The notes under the pieces were generated by a model. That model had not been told where the DNA came from. It saw only the letters and a list, made by a program, of their open reading frames with translations, and did no database searches. From positions 1,998,435 through 2,062,434 of the forward strand of contig OY282420.1 in NCBI GenBank assembly GCA_958295955.1: a DNA stretch of 64,000 nucleotides, read 5' to 3'. Source of the stretch: an uncultured Bryobacterales bacterium (lineage in GTDB: Bacteria > Acidobacteriota > Terriglobia > Bryobacterales > UBA6623). The first letter of the stretch is position 1, and each line of letters begins with the position of its first letter. A program made the translations under genes and the position numbers. This document shows, one piece after another, positions 45,073 to 54,140 of the stretch.

Positions 45073-47727
45073 ATGCTCCTTCCGTTTGCGTTGAACGCCT
45101 TTGCGCGGGCCGGCCTCCTGGCGCTTGTCCTCCACTGCGCAGCGCCCGCCCAAGACGGCAAAACCGAAGAGGCCGTCGAAGAGCCTCCGGCCAAAGAGAG
45201 CGCAGAGAGCGGCGAGGGAAACTCGGAGCGCACGGAGATCAATCTGTTGGGGCAGACATCTTCCGAGTCCGGCGAGAGCCGGCGCAACGAAAACGTCCAG
45301 TTCAACCTGGTCGACAACAACGCCCTCAAAGAGTTGAACATCCGCTTGGGCACGACGGCCACGATCGTCAATGAATTCAAAGTGGACGCCGGGTTCTTCG
45401 GAGCGGAGTTCGGCAAGCCGCCGACTCCCCCGATCCATGCGCCGGGCAACCGCGGCTCGGGCGTCCACGGCAACGTTTTCTGGCGGCACAACAACAGCCT
45501 TTTCAGCGCGCGATCGTTCTTTCAGGTAGGCGATGTCCAGCCGGCCCGCGAGAATTTTTATGGCGGGACGCTCAGCGCGCCGCTGTGGAAGGGCGGCTAC
45601 CTGACGCTGAACGGCTCGCAGAACAAGATTCGGGGCAACGTCAACGGCAACGTCCTGGTTCCGCTCCCGGAAGAACGCACGCCCTTGACGACCGACCCCG
45701 TGCTGCGGCCGATCGTCCAACAACTGCTGGACGCCTACCCGAATGTCGCCCCCAACCGGCCGGATATCGCCGAGCGGGCGCTCAACGCCAATAGTCCGCA
45801 GAAGATCAACACCGATTCGGCGCGGGCGCAGATCGACCAGAGCTTGGGGAGCAACGACAAGCTGACCTTGCGCTACGCCTTGACCGCTCAGAATGTCGAC
45901 GCCTTCCAGCTCGTTGTCGGGCAGAACCCGGATACCGACACGAAATCCCATTCGGGCCGCGTCACCTGGAATCGAAGCTGGAACGCGGACACGGTTACGG
46001 ATTTCTCGGTAGGTTTCGACCGCCTCGGATCGCTGCTGCTGCCCGCGCAGGGCGCCTTGGGGCCGGTATTCACGGGGCGCGCGCTGACGTCGCTCGGACC
46101 GTTCCCGATCATTCCCCTGATTCGAGTGCAAAACAGATTCCGTTACGGCGGGACGGTGCGCCGCACGAAGGGCCGCGGCGAGCTTACGGCGGGTTTTGCG
46201 CTGACCCGCCTGCAGTACAACGGCGAGGAACCCGACGGCGCGCGCGGGATTCTCTTATTCCGGCCGAATTTCGGCAACGACGCGATTACCAATCTGCGCT
46301 TGGGCCTGCCCAGCACTTTAGTCGCCTCGCTGGGCTCGACCTACCGCGGTTTCCGCAACTGGGCGAACAAGTTTTTCGCGGGATACCGCCGGCAGGCAGC
46401 GAAAAATCTGACGCTGAATCTGGGCTTTCGCTACGAACCCGTCACGCGGCCGCGCGACATCACCGGCCGCAGCGACCTCAACATGGATTCGGACAGGAAC
46501 AATTTCGCCGGCTCGTTCGGGTTCGCCTACCGTCTTGGCGGCGAATGGGGCGTGCTGCGCGGGGCCTACGGCACGCAATACGGCGATATTTTCCCCGTCA
46601 CCTACGGACAAGACCGGCTGAACAAGCCGCACACGGTCACCACCGTCTTCGTGAAGCCCGATCTGGCAAGCTATCGGGACAACCTCGATCCGTCGAAGCG
46701 CAACCCCGCTGCGCGGTCGAGCCTGATCGAGGTCGGTCCCGACCTGACCACGCCCTACTCGCACCAGTACAACTTCAGTTGGGAACGCGAGCTGGGGGCC
46801 GACTGGCGGCTGCAACTCGGCTACGTCGGCAGCCGTTCGCACAAGCTGATCATTACCTATTTCCTGAACCGCGCGAGAGAGATTCCCGGGGTCGAGTCCG
46901 GCATCGCCAACATCAATCGGCGCCGCCCGCGGGATGACATTTTCGAGCATCTCTTCATTCACAACGGCTCGCGCGGATACTACGACGCCGGCCGCGTTTC
47001 GCTGGTGGCGCCCAACCGGCGGGGACTGTCGCTGAACGCTTCGTACTGGTTCAGCAAGGCGATGGACATCGGCGGCACCTATACGAACACCGCGTCCGGT
47101 CCCGATGCGCGCAACGCGGTCAGCCAGACCGAGGGCGAATCCCACCGCGACCTCAAGGCATTGAGCGACTTCGACCAGCCGCATGCCTTTCTACTGCAAT
47201 TGGGCTACACCACGCCCAAAAGCTCGAAGGGAGCTTCCCTTGTTCGGAAGATATTCGGCGGGTGGACGGTCTCCACGGTGACCCTGCTGAAAACGGGCAC
47301 TCCGTTCACCGTCGATTCCGGCTCGGACGGCCCCGGATTCGGCAACGTCGACAGCCGCAGCGGCGACCGGCCGATGCTGCTCGATCCGGCCGTTCTGGGC
47401 AAGACGATCGGCGACCCGGACACCTCGGAAGCGCTGCTGCCGCGGTCGGCGTTCCGCTTCATCGACGCGCCGCTGGAGCAGGCGGGCAACCTCGGGCGGA
47501 ACACCTTTCGCAAAGGCAAGGTGGCCAATGTCAACGCCTCGCTTGCGCGCCGGTTCCCCTTGTCCGGCGATTGGAGCATGGAATTCCGCGCGGAGTCCAT
47601 CAATTTCTTCAACACGCCGCAATTCGCCGAGCCCGGAAAAACATTGACCTCGCCCAATTTCGGGCAGATCAACAACACGCTGAACGACGGCCGGACGTTC
47701 CGCTTGCAGTTGCGCTTCATGCGGTAG
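45073..47727 (+). CDS. TonB-dependent receptor, Oar-like, without the N-terminal carboxypeptidase-regulatory domain
   Basis: 884 residues from ATG 45073 (TTG 45040 possible). A signal peptide (LALVLHCAAPAQ) is followed by an acidic linker and a shortened plug (NALKELNIRLGTTATIVNEFKVDAGFFGAEFG), then the beta-barrel with many alternating aromatic strands and Asn/Arg-rich loops (GSGVHGNVFWRHNNSLFSARSFFQ). The barrel part resembles the acidobacterial Oar-like receptors, which usually are longer and carry a CarboxypepD_reg domain that I do not see here. It should import a large substrate through the outer membrane with TonB energy. Confidence 0.8.
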   Translation: MLLPFALNAFARAGLLALVLHCAAPAQDGKTEEAVEEPPAKESAESGEGNSERTEINLLGQTSSESGESRRNENVQFNLVDNNALKELNIRLGTTATIVNEFKVDAGFFGAEFGKPPTPPIHAPGNRGSGVHGNVFWRHNNSLFSARSFFQVGDVQPARENFYGGTLSAPLWKGGYLTLNGSQNKIRGNVNGNVLVPLPEERTPLTTDPVLRPIVQQLLDAYPNVAPNRPDIAERALNANSPQKINTDSARAQIDQSLGSNDKLTLRYALTAQNVDAFQLVVGQNPDTDTKSHSGRVTWNRSWNADTVTDFSVGFDRLGSLLLPAQGALGPVFTGRALTSLGPFPIIPLIRVQNRFRYGGTVRRTKGRGELTAGFALTRLQYNGEEPDGARGILLFRPNFGNDAITNLRLGLPSTLVASLGSTYRGFRNWANKFFAGYRRQAAKNLTLNLGFRYEPVTRPRDITGRSDLNMDSDRNNFAGSFGFAYRLGGEWGVLRGAYGTQYGDIFPVTYGQDRLNKPHTVTTVFVKPDLASYRDNLDPSKRNPAARSSLIEVGPDLTTPYSHQYNFSWERELGADWRLQLGYVGSRSHKLIITYFLNRAREIPGVESGIANINRRRPRDDIFEHLFIHNGSRGYYDAGRVSLVAPNRRGLSLNASYWFSKAMDIGGTYTNTASGPDARNAVSQTEGESHRDLKALSDFDQPHAFLLQLGYTTPKSSKGASLVRKIFGGWTVSTVTLLKTGTPFTVDSGSDGPGFGNVDSRSGDRPMLLDPAVLGKTIGDPDTSEALLPRSAFRFIDAPLEQAGNLGRNTFRKGKVANVNASLARRFPLSGDWSMEFRAESINFFNTPQFAEPGKTLTSPNFGQINNTLNDGRTFRLQLRFMR

Positions 47728-47739
47728 GCCCGCGATACG

Positions 47740-48915
47740 CTACACGAGATCGGCGAACGAGCGTTTCAATTTGTAGAACCAGGCGAACCCGACGACAAAA
47801 ACCATCGCGCTGCCCAGCGTAAGCCAACCCAACGGCTCCCAGGCCGGGGGCGCGGCTTCCAGCAGGATGTCGCGGTACGCGCCAACGAGGACGAAGATGG
47901 GATTCAGTTCATAGACCCGGATCAGACTCGCCGGCAACGAGCTTTCCGGATAGCAGATCGGCGTGATGAAGAACCATACGGTCAACACGAAGCCGATGAT
48001 CTGGCCGAGGTCGCGGAAGATCACCCCCAGGCCGGCGAAAAACCAGCACAGCCCCATCGTCAGCAAGACTTGGGGAACCAACAGCAGCGGCAGGTAGCCT
48101 GCCGTGAGCGGCGGCGTCCGGCCGAACGCCGCCATTCCCGCCAGAAAGATCAGGACGCCGAAGAACTGCGAGAACAGACCGGCGAAAACCAGATTGACCG
48201 GCAGTATCTCAACCGGAAACACCAGCTTCTTCACGAAATTGGCGTGCTCCAGGATCGTGCCGGCCGAGCGGCCCACGGCCTCGCTGAAAGCGAGCCACGG
48301 CAACATGCCGGCCAGAAAATACAAAACGAAATTGCCGGGGCGGTCGTCCCCCCCGAAACGGGTGCGCAAGACGACGTCGAAGACAAACCAGTAAGTGAGC
48401 ATCAACAGCAGGGGGTGAACGATGGTCCAGAACAGCCCGCCGTACGAACCCCGATAGCGGCCGACGATGTCGCGGCGCACGAGCGAGCGAATCAGCGAAC
48501 GATGCTCGACAATCGTGCGCACCGGGTAGTGGAACGCGCGAACGAAGCTGCGGAAGAAACGCATCCAGGCCAATTTCCGCAAGCTCGTCAACCGCGCCGG
48601 GCGCGCGGCGGCGCCCGCAGCGCCGACCTCGGCCGCCGCCAGCAGGAAGTCGTTGCCGCGCTCGAACATCCACTGCGCATCGTTGCGGACCGGCGCAACG
48701 TAAATCAGGTACGCGCCGGCGGCCGCGGGCAGGTCGACCTCCAGATCGACGCGCAGCTTTTCGCCCGCCGCAACCTCGCCTTGGAGAGGCCGGCGCGGCC
48801 CGTCAACCAGCAGAGTTTCGGTCGCGGCGTCGTAGATGCGGTAGCCGAGCGCGTCGCCGGAGGCCGCGCTCCAGGCGCCGCTCGTCCGGTTGGGGATCGC
48901 TCCGCGAATGCGCAT
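47740..48915 (-). CDS. ABC-2 polysaccharide exporter permease with an N-terminal beta-sandwich domain
   Basis: 391 residues from ATG 48915, which overlaps the upstream stop (TGATG). Residues about 1-100 (ALGYRIYDAAT, RRPLQGEVAAGEKLRVDLEVDLP, GAYLIYVAPVRN, WMFERGND) look like the beta-sandwich found in polysaccharide-export ATPases (Wzt-like) and glycosyltransferases. The rest is an ABC-2/Wzm-type permease: LIRSLVRRDIVGRYRGSYGGLFWTIVHPLLLMLTYWFVF (in parts), GMLPWLAFSEA, then six helices. It closes the ten-gene operon. No ATP-binding partner gene adjoins it. Confidence 0.85.
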   Translation of the reverse strand: MRIRGAIPNRTSGAWSAASGDALGYRIYDAATETLLVDGPRRPLQGEVAAGEKLRVDLEVDLPAAAGAYLIYVAPVRNDAQWMFERGNDFLLAAAEVGAAGAAARPARLTSLRKLAWMRFFRSFVRAFHYPVRTIVEHRSLIRSLVRRDIVGRYRGSYGGLFWTIVHPLLLMLTYWFVFDVVLRTRFGGDDRPGNFVLYFLAGMLPWLAFSEAVGRSAGTILEHANFVKKLVFPVEILPVNLVFAGLFSQFFGVLIFLAGMAAFGRTPPLTAGYLPLLLVPQVLLTMGLCWFFAGLGVIFRDLGQIIGFVLTVWFFITPICYPESSLPASLIRVYELNPIFVLVGAYRDILLEAAPPAWEPLGWLTLGSAMVFVVGFAWFYKLKRSFADLV

Positions 48916-51014
48916 CACGCAGCCCCTCCGGCGTAAAGAGCTCGGGGGTAGCGCTCCCGAAGCGGTCCGCTTTTGCGGCCGACCGCGTAGATGGCGTCGT
49001 CGCGCCATTGCTGCGGCAACTCGTAGCGCTCTATGACGTGCTTGACCCACTCGTATTCGTCCGACTTCCGTTCCAGGTAGGGGCCGGTTTCAAAATGGAC
49101 CACCTCGAACCCCCCCGCTTCGAGCAGGCAATGGACGTCGCGGGGGGCGAATTCGCGGGCGTGGCGCGGGTCGACCACGCCGTTCGCGTCCGGCCTCACG
49201 TACTGGTGAAAAAAACCCGGATGGTAGTTCAACAAGACCGCCGCCGCGGCGCGGTAGCTGCAGGCATTGGGCGTGGACAGCACGAGATGCCCGCCCGGCC
49301 GAAGGATGCGGTTCACCTCGGCCATCAAGTGCATCGGGTCGTCGTAGAGATGCTCGATCAACTCGCAGCAAAGCACCGCGGCGAACGAGCCGTCCGCATA
49401 CGGATAGGCGTCCCGCTCGGCGTTGAAGAGATCGATTTCGCAGCGGAAGCGCTCCCCGCAAGCGCCGGCGACTTCGCGAACGTCGGTCTTGCCGGGCGGG
49501 CCGAGATAGCTGCCGCGCACTTCTCCGTAGCCCAGCTTGGCAGCGAGCGCCGGAGTGATGTGCATGTAAGCGCCCATCTCCAGGATGCGGTCGCCGGCCG
49601 TTCCCGCAGGCGTGATCTGCAAAGTACGCACCAGGCGGGTGAGATGCGTCTCCACGTAGGCCGCGTCGCCGCCGCGGTCACGGCTCCACGAACGGATATA
49701 CTCGGCCAGCCCGTCGGCGGCGGTCGGAGAAGCAGCGGGCTCGGGTTGCGGTTGCCGCGGCGCCGGCTCTCGGTCGCTCTTTTGCTTGCTCTCGGGGGGC
49801 TGCCGTGTTTTCACCGCGGCGCTGCCGCCGCCCGTCTCCGGCTCTCCGCGGCGGTTTTTGTCCGCAATCCAGTCGGCGAGTTCTTTCGCCGCCCGAGGCC
49901 AGGAGCATTCCGCGGCGGCGTAGTTGCGGGCCTGCGCGCCGAGGCCGCGCGCCGCCTCGGGTCTGGTCACGAGCAGGTTGAGGTACTCGGTGAGCAGATC
50001 GATTTCAGCTTCTCCGACAGGAACCTTCAAGCATGTCCCGGCGGGCAGGTCGGCGAATGCGCCCACGTCGGAGACAATGACCGCGCGGCCGAGCCCGAGC
50101 GCCCGCAGCAAGGTTCCGGAAGTTTCGCCGGCAGTCGGGTAGCGGAGGTTGAGGCAGATATCCACTGCGCCGATGTACTGCTCGAACTCGGCGGCCGGCA
50201 CATAGCCCAAAACCTGTGCGCACCCGCCGAGGCCCAAGCTGTCGATCGCCGCTTTGACCGGAAAATCCTCGTGCTCTTCGCCCACCAGAATCATGCGCGC
50301 GCGCGGTTCCAGACGAACAAGCCGCCGCATCGCCCGCAGCGACTCCCGGATTCGCTTATACGGTTTGAGGAATCCGAAAATGCCGATTAGCGGCGTTTCC
50401 GGCTCGACGCCGAGTCTCGTGCGGTAACGATTGCGGTTGACCTCGGGTATCCAGGCCCCGTGCGGAATCCTTTTCACGGGATGCGCCGCGCCGACCGCGC
50501 GCACCCGGCGCACCATGAAATCGCTATGCACGATCGTCGCCTTCGCGGACTCGATCACGCGCCGGCTCAAAGCGACGTTGTCGTAGTCGGGGCCGACCTC
50601 GAGATTGCGCGCGCGCGCGGCGTAGGCCAGCGCTTCGGGCCCGGCTTCGTACTCAACCTCGCGAAGGTATCCGTCCCAGTCCCCGCGCTTGATCGTGGCG
50701 GCGGCCACGAGGTGATGCAGGTTGTATTCGTGAAGAAGGTTGATGCCGGGATGCCGCAGCGCGGCATCGTAAATGTAAACGTGGTGCGGGTTGTTCCCGA
50801 ACTGGTAAAGCGTTTCGTCGAATTCTTGCGGAACGTATTCGCTGCAGCGGCGAATGGAGATCCGCGGCGCGGCGGGGAAACCGTCGGGCGCGTAGCCGCC
50901 GTCGGTGAATACGGTGATATCCAGATGCTCGGCCAAGTGCGGCAGGAGCGCCTGCGAATAATCCGCAATCCCGGATTTGACCGGAGCGAGCGGAGTGAAA
51001 ATCGCGAGCTTCAT
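48915..51014 (-). CDS. Bifunctional glycosyltransferase (GT4) and SAM-dependent methyltransferase
   Basis: About 699 residues from ATG 51014 (ATG 51029 also in frame). The first part (about 1-370) is a GT-B glycosyltransferase: FTPLAPVKSGIADYSQAL, GIFGFLKPYKRI, LRYPTAGETSGTLLRALGLGRAVIVSDVG. A charged Pro/Gln-rich linker (about 385-430) follows. The C-terminal part is a class I methyltransferase: DRILEMGAYMHITPALA, CCELIEHLYDDPMHLMAEVNRILRPGGHLVLSTPN. It likely extends and caps a glycan by methylation in the cytoplasm before export by the adjoining permease. Confidence 0.85.
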   Translation of the reverse strand: MKLAIFTPLAPVKSGIADYSQALLPHLAEHLDITVFTDGGYAPDGFPAAPRISIRRCSEYVPQEFDETLYQFGNNPHHVYIYDAALRHPGINLLHEYNLHHLVAAATIKRGDWDGYLREVEYEAGPEALAYAARARNLEVGPDYDNVALSRRVIESAKATIVHSDFMVRRVRAVGAAHPVKRIPHGAWIPEVNRNRYRTRLGVEPETPLIGIFGFLKPYKRIRESLRAMRRLVRLEPRARMILVGEEHEDFPVKAAIDSLGLGGCAQVLGYVPAAEFEQYIGAVDICLNLRYPTAGETSGTLLRALGLGRAVIVSDVGAFADLPAGTCLKVPVGEAEIDLLTEYLNLLVTRPEAARGLGAQARNYAAAECSWPRAAKELADWIADKNRRGEPETGGGSAAVKTRQPPESKQKSDREPAPRQPQPEPAASPTAADGLAEYIRSWSRDRGGDAAYVETHLTRLVRTLQITPAGTAGDRILEMGAYMHITPALAAKLGYGEVRGSYLGPPGKTDVREVAGACGERFRCEIDLFNAERDAYPYADGSFAAVLCCELIEHLYDDPMHLMAEVNRILRPGGHLVLSTPNACSYRAAAAVLLNYHPGFFHQYVRPDANGVVDPRHAREFAPRDVHCLLEAGGFEVVHFETGPYLERKSDEYEWVKHVIERYELPQQWRDDAIYAVGRKSGPLRERYPRALYAGGAA

Positions 51015-51045
51015 GATGGGCGCGGGCAACCTGCGGGAGGGTTGC

Positions 51046-51741
51046 CTATTGCAGTAACTTTAGCGAGAAAGTGCCGATGTCGAACGGCGCGCGCACCAGC
51101 AGCGGCGTCCGCGCGGCATCTTTGGCGAAGTAAATCTCAAAGCTGTGCCGGGAGTCCGGCCCCGCGATATCCACGAATATCTTGTCGGCCTCTTGACGGC
51201 CGCGGACCGTGGACAACTGCAGCGTCTCGGCAAACGTCAGACTGACGAGGTAACCGGCGCCGAAGTAGAGATCGTCCGGCGGAGGGATGCGGCCCAGCGC
51301 CAAGCTCTGCCGCAGAAAGTACAGGAAGGCCAAGGCGTCCTTGGCGCAGGGAGGCGCTTCGAGGACGCTCTTGCCGCCGGGCCCGGCGGGGGTCATCGTC
51401 GTGCGCTCGACCCGCTGCGCCTCTTGATCGAAGAGCAGCGTTTCGCGCGCAGTCTTCCGACCGTGGCGCGTCTCTTTTTTGAACTCCCGGGAACAAAGCT
51501 CGGCGTCCGTCAACGAACGGTAGGAGTCGTCGATCTCGATGGCCGGCAGGCTCGCCTTCAGCACCGACTCGAAATCCCAGCCGTCCGCGCGGGCTTGCGC
51601 TCGAAACTCCGCTTCTCCGAGCGTCAGCCCGCTGGGCCAGGCCACCGCGTAGCGCAGGCGCTCGCCGGCGGCGAAAGGCAAAGTCTCGGCAATCCCCGGG
51701 CCGGCCACCCACAGAGCCGCGAAGAGCCCCAAGAAAATCAC
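51046..51741 (-). CDS. DUF3108 exported protein
   Basis: 231 residues from GTG 51741, which overlaps the glycosyltransferase stop (GTGA). A signal peptide (IFLGLFAALWVAGPGIAE) leads into the DUF3108 domain (LPFAAGERLRYAVAWPSGLTLGEAEF, EIDDSYRSLTDAELCSREFKKETRHG). The family's role is not established. Its place in the glycan operon suggests a periplasmic part in the pathway. Confidence 0.78.
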   Translation of the reverse strand: MIFLGLFAALWVAGPGIAETLPFAAGERLRYAVAWPSGLTLGEAEFRAQARADGWDFESVLKASLPAIEIDDSYRSLTDAELCSREFKKETRHGRKTARETLLFDQEAQRVERTTMTPAGPGGKSVLEAPPCAKDALAFLYFLRQSLALGRIPPPDDLYFGAGYLVSLTFAETLQLSTVRGRQEADKIFVDIAGPDSRHSFEIYFAKDAARTPLLVRAPFDIGTFSLKLLQ

Positions 51742-52895
51742 CGGACGGCCAATTCGCGCTCGTGCTGGAGCTTCTGCTGTTTTTCGGCAACGCAATAGTA
51801 GATATCGAGCGTCTTCGACGCCGCGTCCCGCCAGTTGAAATGCTGCGCCCGTTGGAGGCTTTTCTTCGCCATGCGCGCGGCAAGCTCGGCATCCAGGAGC
51901 AGATCGCGGATCGCCCGCATTTGCTCTTCGACGGAATCGGGGCGGAACAGCAACGCCGCGCCGTCGACGACTTCCGGCAACGCGGTCGCGTCGGAGCAAA
52001 CCACCGGCCGGCCGCAGGCCATCGCCTCGACCGCGGGCAGGCCGAAGCCCTCGTACCACGACGGAAATACGAAAACGTCGGCCGCGTTGTAAAGCGCGGG
52101 CAGCAGTTCATCGTCGACAAACCCGGTAACGACGATGCGGTTTTCCACGCCGGAACGCCGTATTTCCGCCAGCACCCGCGGAGAAAACCAAGTGTGCTTC
52201 CCGGCCAGCACCAGGTTGTGCCGCAGCGAAGGATGATTTTTGACGAGTTGACCGAACGCCCGAATCAGACCGGTCTGATTCTTGCAGGGGCGCCAGTCGC
52301 CGACGTGCAAGATATACGGCTTGTCGATGCCCAGAGCCCGATTCACCTTGAACATCGAGGTCTCCCGCTTGAGCGGCCGGAACTGCTCTTGCGGGCCGTT
52401 GAGCGTGACGGCGACGTCGGCCGGGTCGAGCCCGTACGCCTTGGCGATGCGCCGTCTCGAAAACTCGCTCACCGTGATGATCTGCGCCGCTTTCCTCAGG
52501 GTGCGCCGCGTCGAAAGCTGCAACTGATGCGCGCGAAACTTCGAAAAGTATTCGGGATGGTCAAGGTAGCTCACGTCGTGAACGGTAACGACAACCGGCG
52601 CCGGACAAAAAAGCGGCGCCGTATATTGGACGTGCAAAAGATCGGTCGGATTCTTCCCCAGTTCCAGGCTCAATTCCAAGCCGAGCCGCACGAAAGGATT
52701 GCGCGAGACGTATGCGGCGGTGAAACTTTCCGGAATCCACGCCTTCGCCTCGCGCGCCGCGATGTAGGCGGTGAACTCGGCAGAGCGGTCCAGAGCCGCG
52801 TACTTGTGAATCAGGCTGCGGATATAGACTTCATTGCCCGTTACCCGCTGTCCGATTGTGTGCGCGTCTATACCTACTCGCAGGGGGGAAGACAT
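51738..52895 (-). CDS. GT4-family glycosyltransferase (mannosyltransferase-like)
   Basis: 385 residues. GT-B motifs: GIDAHTIGQRVTGNEVYIRSL, VTVHDVSYLDHPEYFSKF, ITVSEFSRRRIAKAYGL, ILHVGDWRPCKNQTGLIRAF and FPSWYEGFGLPAVEAMACGRPVVCSDATALPEV, the last being the E-x7-E nucleotide-sugar site (in parts). It builds surface or exported glycan. It follows the upstream GT after 9 nt and overlaps DUF3108. Confidence 0.87.
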   Translation of the reverse strand: MSSPLRVGIDAHTIGQRVTGNEVYIRSLIHKYAALDRSAEFTAYIAAREAKAWIPESFTAAYVSRNPFVRLGLELSLELGKNPTDLLHVQYTAPLFCPAPVVVTVHDVSYLDHPEYFSKFRAHQLQLSTRRTLRKAAQIITVSEFSRRRIAKAYGLDPADVAVTLNGPQEQFRPLKRETSMFKVNRALGIDKPYILHVGDWRPCKNQTGLIRAFGQLVKNHPSLRHNLVLAGKHTWFSPRVLAEIRRSGVENRIVVTGFVDDELLPALYNAADVFVFPSWYEGFGLPAVEAMACGRPVVCSDATALPEVVDGAALLFRPDSVEEQMRAIRDLLLDAELAARMAKKSLQRAQHFNWRDAASKTLDIYYCVAEKQQKLQHERELAVR

Positions 52896-52904
52896 ACCAC
52901 TTGC

Positions 52905-54140
52905 TCAGCAGGCCGTTTTCGACCACATCGCGGCAAACGACCGATCCAGGGTTTTCCAGGCGGACGGCCACGAACAATGCTCCTCGAATGTCGCCCGTCC
53001 ATTGCGGCGCAGGCGTTCGGCGGCGCCGGGGTCCCTCAGCAATTCGAGAATCGTCTTGACCCACCCGGCAGGGCTGCGCACGATTTTCAAGTTTTCTCCG
53101 TCCCGCACAGGTAAGCCTTCGGCCCCGATCGGCGTGGAAACGACCGCGCATGACGCAGCCCACGCTTCTATGATTTTAACACGAGTGCCGCTGCCCGCCA
53201 GCAGAGGCACGACCGCTATCTGCGACTTCGCCAACTCTTCGACTGCATTTTTTATCGGCCCTGTAACGTGAATGTCGCGATCGTCGCGCGCCCAGACGCG
53301 AATGCGTCCCGCATTTCTGCCGATAATGCGCCAAGTCAGCGCCGGATGCCGCTCTTTGAGAAGCGGCCAGACCTCTTGCCGAAAGTAGTCGAGCCCTTGG
53401 ACGTTGGGGTGGTACTCGAGATTGCCGGAGAACGCAATGGAATCTCCGTGCGGCGGTTCCTCATGCGGGCGGCGCGGGTCGCCGCAAAAGGGAATCGCGT
53501 TCGGATAGACGATCGTTTTCGCCTTGGGGCGCAACGCCAGAACCCGCGCCCGGTCGTCTTCGGAGGCGACCAGGATGCAGTCGAATCGAGGAAAGAGTTT
53601 GCGTTCGACCTCTTTTGCCAGCGTGCAAAAGCGCATATGGGACCAGCGCTCCGCGCGCGGCCCGGAAGCGGCGCAACTGCGGTGCAGTTCCGATTCCACG
53701 TTGTGCAAATCCAATACAACAGCGCGGCACCGCGGCCGCAACTCGTCGATGTAGCCGGCGCACCACAGGTGCTCGACGATGCCGATGTCCCAACGGCGGT
53801 TTGCCAGCAGGTCGCGCAGCCGCCGCCTGCTGCTTGCGCCGCCGAAACGGTCCATAAGCGGAAGCCTGCGCCGCAGGAGGCGAACGCCGTTGCGGACGAC
53901 TTTCGCCGGCAGGGTTTTCGAGTGGCGCGGCAGGGCGATGCCAGCCGCCGAGGCGCACAGTCCGCCGGGCAGCGCCCGGCCGCAAGCAGCGGAGCCTTCT
54001 TCGTGAAACCCGATCAGATCGACCGCAGAGCGTCCGGCGAGGTAGTGCAGCAGGCTGCCGGTGCGCATCGGGCCGCCGCCCTGGAGGGGATAGGGGCATT
54101 CCGGGGCGAGCAGCAGCGAACGCTTGCCCTCGTTCACCAT
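52905..54140 (-). CDS. Glycosyltransferase (GT4-like, GT-B fold)
   Basis: About 411 residues from ATG 54140, which overlaps the upstream GT by 7 nt. LAPECPYPLQGGGPMRTGSLLHYL is the N-terminal acceptor-side loop; LDLHNVESELH and SGNLEYHPNVQGLDYFRQEVWPLL follow. The donor site is in VVPLLAGSGTRVKIIEAWAASCAVVSTPIGAEGL (in parts). It resembles the group typified by TuaH/WcaI-like transferases. Substrate unknown. Confidence 0.82.
   Translation of the reverse strand: MVNEGKRSLLLAPECPYPLQGGGPMRTGSLLHYLAGRSAVDLIGFHEEGSAACGRALPGGLCASAAGIALPRHSKTLPAKVVRNGVRLLRRRLPLMDRFGGASSRRRLRDLLANRRWDIGIVEHLWCAGYIDELRPRCRAVVLDLHNVESELHRSCAASGPRAERWSHMRFCTLAKEVERKLFPRFDCILVASEDDRARVLALRPKAKTIVYPNAIPFCGDPRRPHEEPPHGDSIAFSGNLEYHPNVQGLDYFRQEVWPLLKERHPALTWRIIGRNAGRIRVWARDDRDIHVTGPIKNAVEELAKSQIAVVPLLAGSGTRVKIIEAWAASCAVVSTPIGAEGLPVRDGENLKIVRSPAGWVKTILELLRDPGAAERLRRNGRATFEEHCSWPSAWKTLDRSFAAMWSKTAC

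Noticed and set aside
43708..46131. Extension of the minus-strand Gfo/Idh/MocA frame over the TonB receptor gene
   Set aside because: The Tat-like signal starts at ATG 44907; the remainder is antisense to the receptor.
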